DNA of 13,430 nt. It comes from Bacillota bacterium. Lineage in GTDB: Bacteria; Bacillota; Clostridia; Christensenellales; Aristaeellaceae. The position numbers and the translations under genes were made by a program. This document shows, one piece after another, positions 1 to 7,237 of this stretch. Within the stretch, counting starts at the first letter, position 1, and every line of letters starts with the position of its first letter. The DNA is taken from NCBI GenBank assembly GCA_019137115.1, contig JAGVSV010000057.1:1-13430 (forward strand), in the 5' to 3' direction. Below the pieces are notes generated by a model, which saw only the letters and a program-made list of their open reading frames with translations, did no database searches and was not told the DNA's origin.

Positions 1-1
1 G

Positions 2-1312
2 GATTTCGGCATTGCCGAAATGGCCGCCGAGCTGGGCTTGACCGAAAGCCAGGTGGAGGCGGGGCTGCGGTACTGGGAGCGGCGGCGCCTGGTGGCGCGC
101 ACCAGCGACAACCCGCCCAACTACCGGTTTTTCCATCTGGGGCAGCATATGCTGACCGGGCAGGATTCGTTCACCGCCGACACCGCCTTCATCGGCTTTT
201 ATGAGGCGGTCAACGCGCTGTTCGGCAGCCGGAGGAAACTGAAGAACCAGGAAATTACGCTGGCGTATGAATGGGTGCAGGATCTGGGGCTCAGGCAGGA
301 GGTTGTGCTGATGATGCTCAACCACCTGGCCGACACCCGGGGGATTTCATTTTCCTTCAAGGCCGCGCAGTCGCTGGCTGTGGCGATGCGCGAAGCGAAC
401 ATACAGACCACCGAGGACACCGAAACCTACCTGAACCACTCCCGCCGCATGCACGAGGGCGCGCGGGCGGTGCTGCGGCGACTGGGCATGCGGCGGCAGC
501 CCAGCGAGGATGAGCTGAATTTGTACAGCAAGTGGACGGAAGCCTGGGGCTTTAGCGATGATGCGATCCTGGCTTCCTGCGCGGAAACCGTCAAGGCGCA
601 GAACCCGTCATTCGGGTATTTGAACGGCATTCTGGACACGCTGCGCAAGCGGCAGGGTGGCATCAGCGGCGCGCAGGTGAAAAAGCAACTGGAAACACAG
701 GGCGTCAGCCAGCGTAACGCGCAGGAGGTACTGCGCGCCCTGGGCGCGCGGATCAACGCTTCGGCGGTGCAAGCCGCCTATGACGCGCTTGCCCAGCGGT
801 TTTCCCATGAGATGATCCTGTTAGCCGCCGGGGAGGTAGCGCAAAGCGAGGGCAAGTTCCAGGATCTGGAGCCGCTGCTGGATGCCTGGCAGTCCTTGGG
901 CATTGACACCGCGCGCAAGGCCAGGGATCATGTGGAAGCCCTGCACCAGCATGACGCGCTGCTAAAGCGGCTTCTGGATGCGGCGGGGCAGCGCGGCGCG
1001 CCCGGCACGCGCGACCGGGAACAGCTGGTCAAATGGCTGTCGGCCGGGCATTCGGAGGAGCTGCTGTTGACCGCGGCCGAGCAGGCGCGCGGCGCGCGAG
1101 TGAAGCTGCCCTACATGGCGCGCGTGCTGGAGCGCTGGCAGGCGGCGGGCATCACAACGCGCGAGGCGGCGCTTGCCGACGCGCCCAGGGCGCCCAAAGC
1201 GGGAAAGCAGGTGGGTGCGCAGCAGTATGTGCAGCGTACGTACACCGATGATGAACTGATGCAGACGTTTGTGGACATTTCAAAGGAAGCGCAGAAGAAC
1301 CATGAGCAATGA
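2..1312 (+). CDS. DnaD-domain replication (primosome) protein, 5'-truncated by window edge
   Basis: The reading frame is open to the first base (codons begin at position 2), so the Met at position 20 is probably internal and the N-terminus lies outside the window. The first visible residues look like the end of a DnaD-type winged helix: a helix rich in Glu and Leu, then an Arg-Tyr-Trp-Glu stretch and a basic turn. What follows, counted from Met20, is a series of about four helical units of the DnaD C-terminal (DnaB_2) kind, near residues 80-138, 165-222, 247-308 and 333-388. Each has a hydrophobic-x-x-Ala core and ends in a Tyr/Leu-x-x-x-Leu segment with a Trp or Leu close by. A polar tail of about 40 residues ends the protein. 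DnaD proteins help load the replicative helicase at origins and restart sites. The partner is probably the DnaC-like ATPase encoded next, whose start overlaps this stop by 11 nt, which suggests translational coupling. The family call is firm; the exact role is inferred from family and context. Confidence 0.85.
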   Translation, partial: DFGIAEMAAELGLTESQVEAGLRYWERRRLVARTSDNPPNYRFFHLGQHMLTGQDSFTADTAFIGFYEAVNALFGSRRKLKNQEITLAYEWVQDLGLRQEVVLMMLNHLADTRGISFSFKAAQSLAVAMREANIQTTEDTETYLNHSRRMHEGARAVLRRLGMRRQPSEDELNLYSKWTEAWGFSDDAILASCAETVKAQNPSFGYLNGILDTLRKRQGGISGAQVKKQLETQGVSQRNAQEVLRALGARINASAVQAAYDALAQRFSHEMILLAAGEVAQSEGKFQDLEPLLDAWQSLGIDTARKARDHVEALHQHDALLKRLLDAAGQRGAPGTRDREQLVKWLSAGHSEELLLTAAEQARGARVKLPYMARVLERWQAAGITTREAALADAPRAPKAGKQVGAQQYVQRTYTDDELMQTFVDISKEAQKNHEQ

Positions 1313-2246
1313 CCCGTTGGCCCAGGCACTGGCCGATCGCCGCGCCTGGCAAGCCGTCAACCGCCGGGAGGAGGAGCGGCGCGCGCTTCAGGTGCGCGCG
1401 GCATGCCCCGAAATCGCCCAACTGATGGACGAGCGGCGCGCGGGCATCTTCCTGGGCATCCGTCAGGCGCTGGACGGTGTCACCCCGGGCGACCTGCCCG
1501 ACAGGACGCAGGCCATCAACGACCGGATTGACGCCCTGCTGGTGGAACATGGGTTCGCGAAGGATTATCTGGATCCGATCTACAATTGCCCGCTGTGCCG
1601 GGACACCGGTTTTGTGGGCGAGGGGCGCAAGTCCTTCTGCAGCTGCGTGCGCTCGGCCAGCCTGAGCGCGTTCGGGCTGGATGAAGCGTCGTTTGAAACC
1701 TACGATGACACGGTATACCCGGACACGCAGTTGAGCGGGCTGACCATGACCCAGCGCGCGTATATGCGCGAGATCCGCCGCATCTGCGAGGAGTATGCCG
1801 ACCAGGTGCCCCGGGCGCGCACGCAGAACCTGTTTTTGACGGGTTCCAGCGGGCTGGGCAAAACGTTTTTGCTGCGGGCCATTGCCCGGCGCACGGCGGC
1901 ACGGGGGGTGCTCACGCGTTTGTACACGGCGAACGATTTGCTCAACCGCATCCGCGCGGACTACTTTTCGCGCGAGTTGACGCCGGAAAGCGACCTGTAC
2001 ACCGCGCAGCTGCTGCTGATTGACGACCTGGGCACCGAACCCATGTGGGAAAACATCACCGTAGAGCAGCTGTTCGCACTGGTGGACACCCGGCTGTCGC
2101 GCGGGCTGAACACCGTGATTTCCACCAACCTGTCGCCGGTGGAGGTGCACGGCCGCTACACCGAGCGCATCGCGTCCCGGTTGTTTGACAAGCGCGCCTG
2201 CCAGGCGCTGCGCCTGCTGGGCGCGGACGTTCGCAAGCGGGCATAA
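1302..2246 (+). CDS. DnaC/DnaI-like helicase-loader AAA+ ATPase
   Basis: A 314-residue ATP-binding protein of the DnaC/DnaI/IstB group. Members load the replicative DNA helicase onto single-stranded DNA. The AAA+ core shows a Walker A motif GSSGLGKT (residues 181-188), a Walker B LLLIDDLG (237-244), a sensor-1-like VISTNLS segment (272-278) and an Arg-rich ERIASR stretch (288-293) that probably supplies the arginine finger. Before the ATPase lies a cysteine cluster, C96-x2-C99 and C113-x-C115, typical of Firmicutes loaders and likely to bind zinc. The N-terminal 90 residues are charged and helical. I chose ATG 1302, which overlaps the upstream stop in the sequence ATGAGCAATGA and has an AGGAAG sequence about 12 nt ahead; a TTG at 1269 in the same frame is less likely. 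The pairing with the DnaD-like gene supports a replication role over a transposon IstB role, and no transposase is nearby. Confidence 0.88.
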   Translation: MSNDPLAQALADRRAWQAVNRREEERRALQVRAACPEIAQLMDERRAGIFLGIRQALDGVTPGDLPDRTQAINDRIDALLVEHGFAKDYLDPIYNCPLCRDTGFVGEGRKSFCSCVRSASLSAFGLDEASFETYDDTVYPDTQLSGLTMTQRAYMREIRRICEEYADQVPRARTQNLFLTGSSGLGKTFLLRAIARRTAARGVLTRLYTANDLLNRIRADYFSRELTPESDLYTAQLLLIDDLGTEPMWENITVEQLFALVDTRLSRGLNTVISTNLSPVEVHGRYTERIASRLFDKRACQALRLLGADVRKRA

Positions 2247-2259
2247 TGGAGAGGGTATC

Positions 2260-2565
2260 ATGATCCGGCACATTGTGTTGTTCAAGCTGATGGAAACCGC
2301 CGAAGGGCGCGACAGGGACGAGAACATCGCCATCGCGCGGCGCATGGCGGAAACCTTTACAAGGGAAATACCCGGCCTCAAATCCGCGCAGATCGTCACG
2401 CCCGTGCACGGTGCGCCGCTGGACAACGAGGACATGGCGCTGATCTGCCGGTTTGATGACCTGGAAGGTTTGTACGCGTACAAAGCGCACCCCGCGCACG
2501 TCGCGTTTGGCGACTTTATGCGCAGGGTGCGCGAAAGCCGGACGAGCATCGACTACGAGGAGTAG
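2260..2565 (+). CDS. Dabb (stress-responsive alpha-beta barrel) domain protein
   Basis: A 101-residue protein matching the small Dabb family of dimeric ferredoxin-like alpha-beta barrels. It begins MIRHIVLFKL, the usual first strand, and has a central helix, an Ala-Leu-Ile-Cys-Arg-Phe-Asp strand and the characteristic Tyr-x5-HPAHVAF stretch near residues 77-88. No catalytic role can be assigned; some members are cyclases or stress proteins but most are uncharacterised. The start at ATG 2260 is set by GGAGAGG 6-12 nt upstream; a longer frame from 2185 would lie inside the loader gene and is rejected. It follows the loader gene by 13 nt and is probably co-transcribed, although a link to replication is not evident. 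Its last 13 bp overlap the 3' end of the convergent hemZ gene. Confidence 0.85.
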   Translation: MIRHIVLFKLMETAEGRDRDENIAIARRMAETFTREIPGLKSAQIVTPVHGAPLDNEDMALICRFDDLEGLYAYKAHPAHVAFGDFMRRVRESRTSIDYEE

Positions 2566-4010
2566 CCGGGCTTCTCCTCCCGCCACAGGCCGTCTTTGCG
2601 GTCGGCCATCTCATCCACGCGCGCTGTATAGTGCGCGATTTCCTTTACATTGGGCGCGCGCTTGATGAACACGCGGTCAGGCCATACGCGCTTGGAGATG
2701 CCGCCGGCCCCCATCGCCAGGATGCTGACGGTGTCCTCCATCGTGTCCACATTGTACAGGCACGCGGTGCCCGGCTGGGCATAGCCCACATTTTCCAGGT
2801 TGCCGGCCATGTGCTTCTGCCGGTACAGGTAGTAGGTCGCCATGCCCATGTCGCTGGCGGCCGCCGCCGCGGCGTCCACCATGGCAGCCACCATCTCGCC
2901 GTCGGGCAGGTTGTCCGCCCAGCGGTGCATATCGCTGGAGCGCTTGACGCTTAGCGTGTGCACGGTCAGATTTTCGGGTGCCAATCCCCTGGCCCATGCC
3001 AGCGTCTCCAAAAACATCGGCATCGTTTCGCCGGGCAAACCGGCGATCAGGTCCATGTTGATGCGGTCAAAACCCATCTGTCGCGCCAGCGCGTAGGCGG
3101 ATTCGGTCTGCGCGCGCGTATGGGCGCGCCCGATGATGGCCAGCGTCTGGTCGTGCATGGTTTGCGGGTTGATCGAGATGCGCTGTATGCCGTGGTCCCT
3201 GAGCACCCGGAGCTGCTCACGGGTGACGCTGTCCGGCCGTCCGGCTTCCACGGTGGCCTCCAGCGCGGCGTCAGTCCACGGCTGCGCTTTGGTCAGAATC
3301 CTGTCCAGCAGTTCCGGCGGCAGCGCGGTGGGCGTGCCGCCGCCCATGTAGAAGGCGCGGATGGTTAGCCCCTCGCGCGCGATCAGGTCCCGGGTGCGGT
3401 CCATTTCATGCAGCAACGCGTCCGTGTAGGGCGCCAGCATGTTGCCGTTGCCCACCCGCGCGCTGATGAAGCTGCAATACCGGCAGCGCGTGACGCAAAA
3501 CGGAATGCCGATGTACAGGTCGACGTCCTTCTCCTTCGGCTGTACAAGCGCCTGCTGGGTGCTGACAATGTCATGCAGCAGCCGCGTTTTTGCCGGCAAC
3601 AGGTCAAACGTGCGCTGGGTTTGCAGGCAGGCGTCCTCCAGCGACTTTCCCTGATCCATCAGCGCATAGACCAATCGCGTGGGACGGATGCCGGTCAATG
3701 AGCCCCACGGAGGATGCGTGCCTGTTGCTTGCTTGAGCGCCTGGTACAGCGCCATTTTGACCTGCCGCTTGTGCAGGCGCTTGTCGCGCAGCGCGTCAAC
3801 TCCAATGTCGCCGGTCACGCTGGCTTCCCCCGTGGCAATGCCCGACACGCTGACCATGGACGTGCGCCGCGCGCCGTCCAAATTGTCAGCATGCACGCAG
3901 AGTAACTCAGCGTCGTAGTCTACGCGCTCCACCGCGCCAAAGAACAAGGAGATGACGTCGGCCATCTCCTTGGCAAAATCCGGCGCGAATGTGGAGAGGC
4001 TGTATCTCAC
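2553..4010 (-). CDS. hemZ: HemZ-type radical SAM protein (coproporphyrinogen dehydrogenase-like)
   Basis: A 485-residue radical SAM protein of the HemN/HemW/HemZ group. The iron-sulfur ligands are C172-x3-C176-x2-C179, followed by a GGGTP SAM-binding motif (223-227), EAGRPD (255-260) and NPQTM (281-285). The N-terminal 165 residues form the extra domain that sets HemZ apart, with the signature LTGIRPT (105-111). HemZ is annotated as an oxygen-independent coproporphyrinogen III dehydrogenase of heme synthesis. Here, as in HemW, Phe181 stands where true HemN has a fourth cysteine, so a heme-chaperone-like or unknown role is possible. The start is GTG at 4010; the GTGA there overlaps the stop of the MBL gene by 4 nt, so its translation is probably coupled. 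It is the last gene of the recJ-rel-dtd-MBL-hemZ run. No further heme gene is in the window. Confidence 0.88.
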   Translation of the reverse strand: MRYSLSTFAPDFAKEMADVISLFFGAVERVDYDAELLCVHADNLDGARRTSMVSVSGIATGEASVTGDIGVDALRDKRLHKRQVKMALYQALKQATGTHPPWGSLTGIRPTRLVYALMDQGKSLEDACLQTQRTFDLLPAKTRLLHDIVSTQQALVQPKEKDVDLYIGIPFCVTRCRYCSFISARVGNGNMLAPYTDALLHEMDRTRDLIAREGLTIRAFYMGGGTPTALPPELLDRILTKAQPWTDAALEATVEAGRPDSVTREQLRVLRDHGIQRISINPQTMHDQTLAIIGRAHTRAQTESAYALARQMGFDRINMDLIAGLPGETMPMFLETLAWARGLAPENLTVHTLSVKRSSDMHRWADNLPDGEMVAAMVDAAAAAASDMGMATYYLYRQKHMAGNLENVGYAQPGTACLYNVDTMEDTVSILAMGAGGISKRVWPDRVFIKRAPNVKEIAHYTARVDEMADRKDGLWREEKPGYSS

Positions 4011-4576
4011 GCGATCACCATGTTGGTGTCATGCCCCGGATAGGCGTGATAGCCATGCAGCGCTAGCAGCCGTTTGATGGACTGCCGCATCTGCTGCGGG
4101 CTGCCGCCGGGCAGGTCGGTGCGCCCATAATCGCCGTCAAAGAGCGTGTCGCCGGTAAAGATGTCCGTGCCCACCACATAGCACACGCAGCCCGGGGTGT
4201 GGCCGGGCGTGTGCATCACCTGAAAGACGATGCCGGCCAGCTTCAATATTTGGCCTTCCACGACCGTGTCCGTGGCTTCGCGGCGGGGCTTGTTGTCGTC
4301 CGCCCATTGTCCACCCGATACGCGCGGGTTTTTGAGCATCGCGTGGTCGCCCTCATGCAGATAGACGGGCGCATCCGGGAACGCATACAGCGCGCCAGTG
4401 TGGTCATAGTGGCCGTGGGTCAGCAAAATGGCCGCGACGGTTTTGCCGGCCAGCGCGTCCAGGATTTTCTGCGCATCATCCCCGGGATCGATCACCACGG
4501 CGTCCTCACGCCCGGGCTGCCACAGCACATAACAGTTGGTCTCCAGCGCCCCGACCGGGACGATGCGAATTTCCAT
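4007..4576 (-). CDS. MBL-fold metallo-hydrolase (glyoxalase II-like)
   Basis: A 189-residue metallo-beta-lactamase-fold protein with the full binuclear metal site: THGHYDH (H54, H56, D58, H59), H126 in HTPGHTPG, D143 in FTGDTLF and H182 in YPGHD. Its short length and lack of a C-terminal helical domain match the bacterial glyoxalase II-like hydrolases commonly found beside dtd and hemZ in Clostridia. A thioester or related hydrolase activity is likely, but the substrate cannot be told from sequence. The start at ATG 4576 is fixed by an AGGAGG at 4581-4586 that overlaps the dtd stop codon. The open frame continues upstream to 5029, but that part only mirrors dtd in another frame. Its own stop overlaps the hemZ start by 4 nt. 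Confidence 0.9.
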   Translation of the reverse strand: MEIRIVPVGALETNCYVLWQPGREDAVVIDPGDDAQKILDALAGKTVAAILLTHGHYDHTGALYAFPDAPVYLHEGDHAMLKNPRVSGGQWADDNKPRREATDTVVEGQILKLAGIVFQVMHTPGHTPGCVCYVVGTDIFTGDTLFDGDYGRTDLPGGSPQQMRQSIKRLLALHGYHAYPGHDTNMVIA

Positions 4577-4580
4577 AAAG

Positions 4581-4586
4581 CCTCCT
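4581..4586 (-). promoter_or_regulatory. Ribosome binding site of the MBL hydrolase gene
   Basis: AGGAGG on the minus strand, 4 nt before ATG 4576. It overlaps the TAG stop of dtd, so one ribosome can finish dtd and restart on the next gene. It decides the short 189-residue start over the longer open frame. Confidence 0.85.
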
Positions 4587-5034
4587 AAAACAGTTTGCGG
4601 CTGTCCAACAAGATGGTGACCGGGCCATCGTTGGTCAGCGTGACCTTCATGTGCGCGCGGAACTGCCCGCGCGCCACGGTCAGCCCATTTTCCTCCAGCC
4701 GTTTGCAGCACAGCTCGTACAGCGCATTGGCGCGCTCGGGCTCCTCGGCCTGGGTAAAGCCGGGCCGGTTCTGGCCGCGCGCGTCGCCCAGCAGGGTAAA
4801 CTGGCTGACGGCCAGCACTGCACCCTCGACATCCCGCACGGATAGGTTCATCTTGCCTTGTGTGTCGGCAAAGATGCGCAGCTTGGCCAGCTTGTCGGCG
4901 ATCATCTGGGCGTCCTTTTCGGTGTCGCCCTGCTCCACGCCGATCAGTGCAGCCAAGCCCGGTCCGATCTCCCCGATCGTTTGCCCGTCCACTGTCACGC
5001 GCGCGCTGGTCACGCGCTGTACCACGCACCGCAT
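4585..5034 (-). CDS. dtd: D-aminoacyl-tRNA deacylase
   Basis: A 149-residue protein of normal family length that cleaves D-amino acids (and mischarged glycine) from tRNA, protecting translation in the cytoplasm. It begins MRCVVQRVTSARVTVDG, typical of Dtd, and carries both family signatures: SQFTL (77-81), followed by a Gly-Asp-Ala-Arg-Gly-Gln-Asn-Arg-Pro-Gly-Phe stretch, and the Gly-cisPro motif in NDGPVT (135-140), which gives chiral selectivity. The start ATG 5034 lies one base after the stop of the upstream rel gene, with no clear ribosome binding site of its own, so translational coupling is likely. The position between rel and the MBL hydrolase is the usual one in Clostridia. Confidence 0.95.
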   Translation of the reverse strand: MRCVVQRVTSARVTVDGQTIGEIGPGLAALIGVEQGDTEKDAQMIADKLAKLRIFADTQGKMNLSVRDVEGAVLAVSQFTLLGDARGQNRPGFTQAEEPERANALYELCCKRLEENGLTVARGQFRAHMKVTLTNDGPVTILLDSRKLF

Positions 5035-5035
5035 G

Positions 5036-7228
5036 CTACTGGCTCACGCTGCGGTAGGCTTCCAGCACATCGGAGCGTTTCTGCAGCCGGGACACCGCCT
5101 GGCGCAACTGCTCCTTGCTGTTGACCTGGATGACCATGTGGATGTCGCACGTGCCGTTCTTGTTCATTTTGGCCGACGCCGCGGTGACCGGGGTGCCCAT
5201 GTCGGTGACAAACACCGTGATCTCGCCCAACAGGCTGGGGTGGTCATATGCCGTGATGCGGATGCTGGCGTTGAATGTGCCCACCTCGCTGTCCGCCCAG
5301 GAGACATCCACGATGCGTTCCGTTTCGGCGGTGACGGCGTTGACGCAGTCCGACTTGTGCACGGTGACGCCGCGGCCCCTTGTAATATAGCCGATAATGT
5401 CATCGCCCGGCACCGGGTTGCAGCAATGGCCGAAGCGCACCAGCATGCCCGCGCCGCCCTCCACATAGATGCCGTGGGTGGGCTTGCCCTGGCGCATGAC
5501 CTGGCTGGGCTCCGGCAGGGTGGGTTTTTGCGGCGCCTGGGATTTCTCTGTCTTGTTCTGCTCTTCCATCAGGCGGCTGATCACATACGCGCTGGTCAGC
5601 CCGCCATACCCCACCGCGCCGTACAGCGCTTCCGTGTCCGGGAATGTATATTTTTTGAGGATCGGCTCGATGAACTCGGCTTTGGTCAGCTCCCCCAGTT
5701 TGACGCCGCGGCGCTTGGCCTCATGCTCCAGGATGTCGCGGCCCTTCTGCACGTTCTCGCTGTGCAGTTCCTTTTTGAAAAACTGGCGAATCTTGGCTTT
5801 GGCCTGCTGGGTTTTGACCACGTTGAGCCAGTCCATGCTGGGGCCTTTGGACGAGGACGACGTCAGGATTTCCACGCGGTCGCCGGTCTCCAGCTCGGTA
5901 TCCAGCGGCACCAGTTTGCCGTTGACCTTGGCGCCCACGCAGGAATTGCCCACATGGGAGTGCACGCGGTAGGCAAAGTCCAGCGGCGTGGCCCCGCGCT
6001 GCATGTTGATGATGTCGCCCTTGGGAGTGAAGATAAAAACTTCCTCGCTGAACAGGTCGGTGCGCAGGCCGTCCATGAACTCCTTGCTGTCGCGGGTCTC
6101 GGACTGCCAGTCCAGGATCTGCCGCAGCCAGTAAAGCTTGGTGTCCAGGCCGTCCGGGTTGCTGCCTTCCTTGTAGTTCCAGTGCGCGGCGATGCCGTAC
6201 TCGGCCACCTGGTGCATCTCCCGGGTGCGGATCTGGATTTCGAACGGCGTGGGGATCGACCGTCCGCCCACCAGCGTGGTGTGCAGCGAGCGGTACATGT
6301 TGTTCTTTGGCACGCTGATATAATCCTTGAACCGGTTGGGCATCTGCGTCCACAGCGTATGAACGACCCCCAGCACCGTGTAGCACTCGGGGATGGTGTC
6401 CACCAGCACGCGCACGGCGATCAGGTCATAGATCTGGTCAAAGTGGCGGTTCTGCAGCACCATCTTGCGGTAGATGCTGTACAGGTGCTTGGGGCGGCCG
6501 GCAATCTCGAAGTTTTTAAGGCCCATCTCCTCGAGCTTTTGCGTGAGGGTGTCGATGATCAGCTGGATCTGCGCCTCGCGCTCCACGCGCTTCTGCCCCA
6601 CCTTGAGCGCCACATCGCGGTAACCTTCCGGGTCGATGTAGCGCAGGGCCAGATCCTCGATCTCCTGCTTGATCGTGTATACGCCCAGCCGGTGGGCGAT
6701 GGGCGCATAGATGTCCAGCGTTTCGCGGGCGACCTGCACCTGCTTTTCCTTGGGCTGGAAGGACAGCGTGCGCATATTGTGCAGGCGGTCGGCCAACTTA
6801 ATCAGCACCACGCGGATGTCCTTGCCCATGGCCAGGATCATCTTGCGCAGGGATTCGGCCTGCTGTTCCTCGCGGTCAGAGAAGTCCAGGCGCCCCAATT
6901 TGGTCACGCCGTCCACCATCTGGGCGACGTCGCCGCCAAACTGCTGGGTCAGTACCTCCATCGTCACGCCGGGGCAATCCTCCAGCGTGTCATGAAGCAG
7001 GCCTGCCGCGATGGTCTGCGCGTCCAGCATGAGCTCGGTCAGTATGCTGGCAACATGCACCGGGTGGGTGAAATACGGCTCTCCGCTTTTGCGCACCTGC
7101 CCCTCGTGTGCCTTCTGGGCAAAGGCATACGCCTGCTCGACCAGCGCGAAGTTGTCATTGGGATGATACTTCGTCAGCCGTTCGACCATCTGCTCCAGGG
7201 TCAGGCATCCAAACGCGGTATACGGCAT
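5036..7228 (-). CDS. rel: Bifunctional (p)ppGpp synthetase/hydrolase, RelA/SpoT family
   Basis: A 730-residue long-form RelA/SpoT homologue that makes and degrades the alarmone (p)ppGpp in the stringent response. Domains in order: an HD hydrolase with H55, H79-D80 (HDTLED) and D147 (LADRLHN); a synthetase with Asp268 in YDLIAVRV, NMYRSLHTT (310-318) and Glu330 in FEIQIRT; a TGS domain (about 397-456); a helical region; a zinc-finger/RIS domain with HCCNPVPGD (601-609) and C628; and a C-terminal ACT domain (about 655-725). The synthetase carries RFKD (299-302), the RxKD form of bifunctional Rel, not the ExDD form of RelA. With the HD residues intact, both activities are expected. ATG 7228 follows the recJ stop by 9 nt, with an AGAGGA sequence close before it. 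The adenine phosphoribosyltransferase gene (apt) usually found between recJ and rel in Clostridia is absent. Confidence 0.95.
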   Translation of the reverse strand: MPYTAFGCLTLEQMVERLTKYHPNDNFALVEQAYAFAQKAHEGQVRKSGEPYFTHPVHVASILTELMLDAQTIAAGLLHDTLEDCPGVTMEVLTQQFGGDVAQMVDGVTKLGRLDFSDREEQQAESLRKMILAMGKDIRVVLIKLADRLHNMRTLSFQPKEKQVQVARETLDIYAPIAHRLGVYTIKQEIEDLALRYIDPEGYRDVALKVGQKRVEREAQIQLIIDTLTQKLEEMGLKNFEIAGRPKHLYSIYRKMVLQNRHFDQIYDLIAVRVLVDTIPECYTVLGVVHTLWTQMPNRFKDYISVPKNNMYRSLHTTLVGGRSIPTPFEIQIRTREMHQVAEYGIAAHWNYKEGSNPDGLDTKLYWLRQILDWQSETRDSKEFMDGLRTDLFSEEVFIFTPKGDIINMQRGATPLDFAYRVHSHVGNSCVGAKVNGKLVPLDTELETGDRVEILTSSSSKGPSMDWLNVVKTQQAKAKIRQFFKKELHSENVQKGRDILEHEAKRRGVKLGELTKAEFIEPILKKYTFPDTEALYGAVGYGGLTSAYVISRLMEEQNKTEKSQAPQKPTLPEPSQVMRQGKPTHGIYVEGGAGMLVRFGHCCNPVPGDDIIGYITRGRGVTVHKSDCVNAVTAETERIVDVSWADSEVGTFNASIRITAYDHPSLLGEITVFVTDMGTPVTAASAKMNKNGTCDIHMVIQVNSKEQLRQAVSRLQKRSDVLEAYRSVSQ

Positions 7229-7237
7229 GCGTTCCTC

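Noticed and set aside
1302..2246. IstB-type transposition helper as an alternative call for the DnaC-like gene
   Set aside because: No transposase or inverted repeats are nearby, and the Cys cluster and DnaD-like partner fit a helicase loader.
1152..2549. A 465-codon minus-strand frame opposite the DnaC-like gene
   Set aside because: It is antisense to a gene with clear Walker motifs, its translation is rich in Arg, Ala, Gln and His without a recognisable domain, and no ribosome binding site is evident.
2588..2607. GGCCG...CGGCC hairpin as a terminator for the Dabb operon
   Set aside because: The stem is only 5 bp, lies within hemZ and is not followed by a T-run.
4577..5029. N-terminal extension of the MBL hydrolase to 340 residues
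   Set aside because: The extra part is dtd read in another frame; the hydrolase starts at 4576 with a strong AGGAGG.
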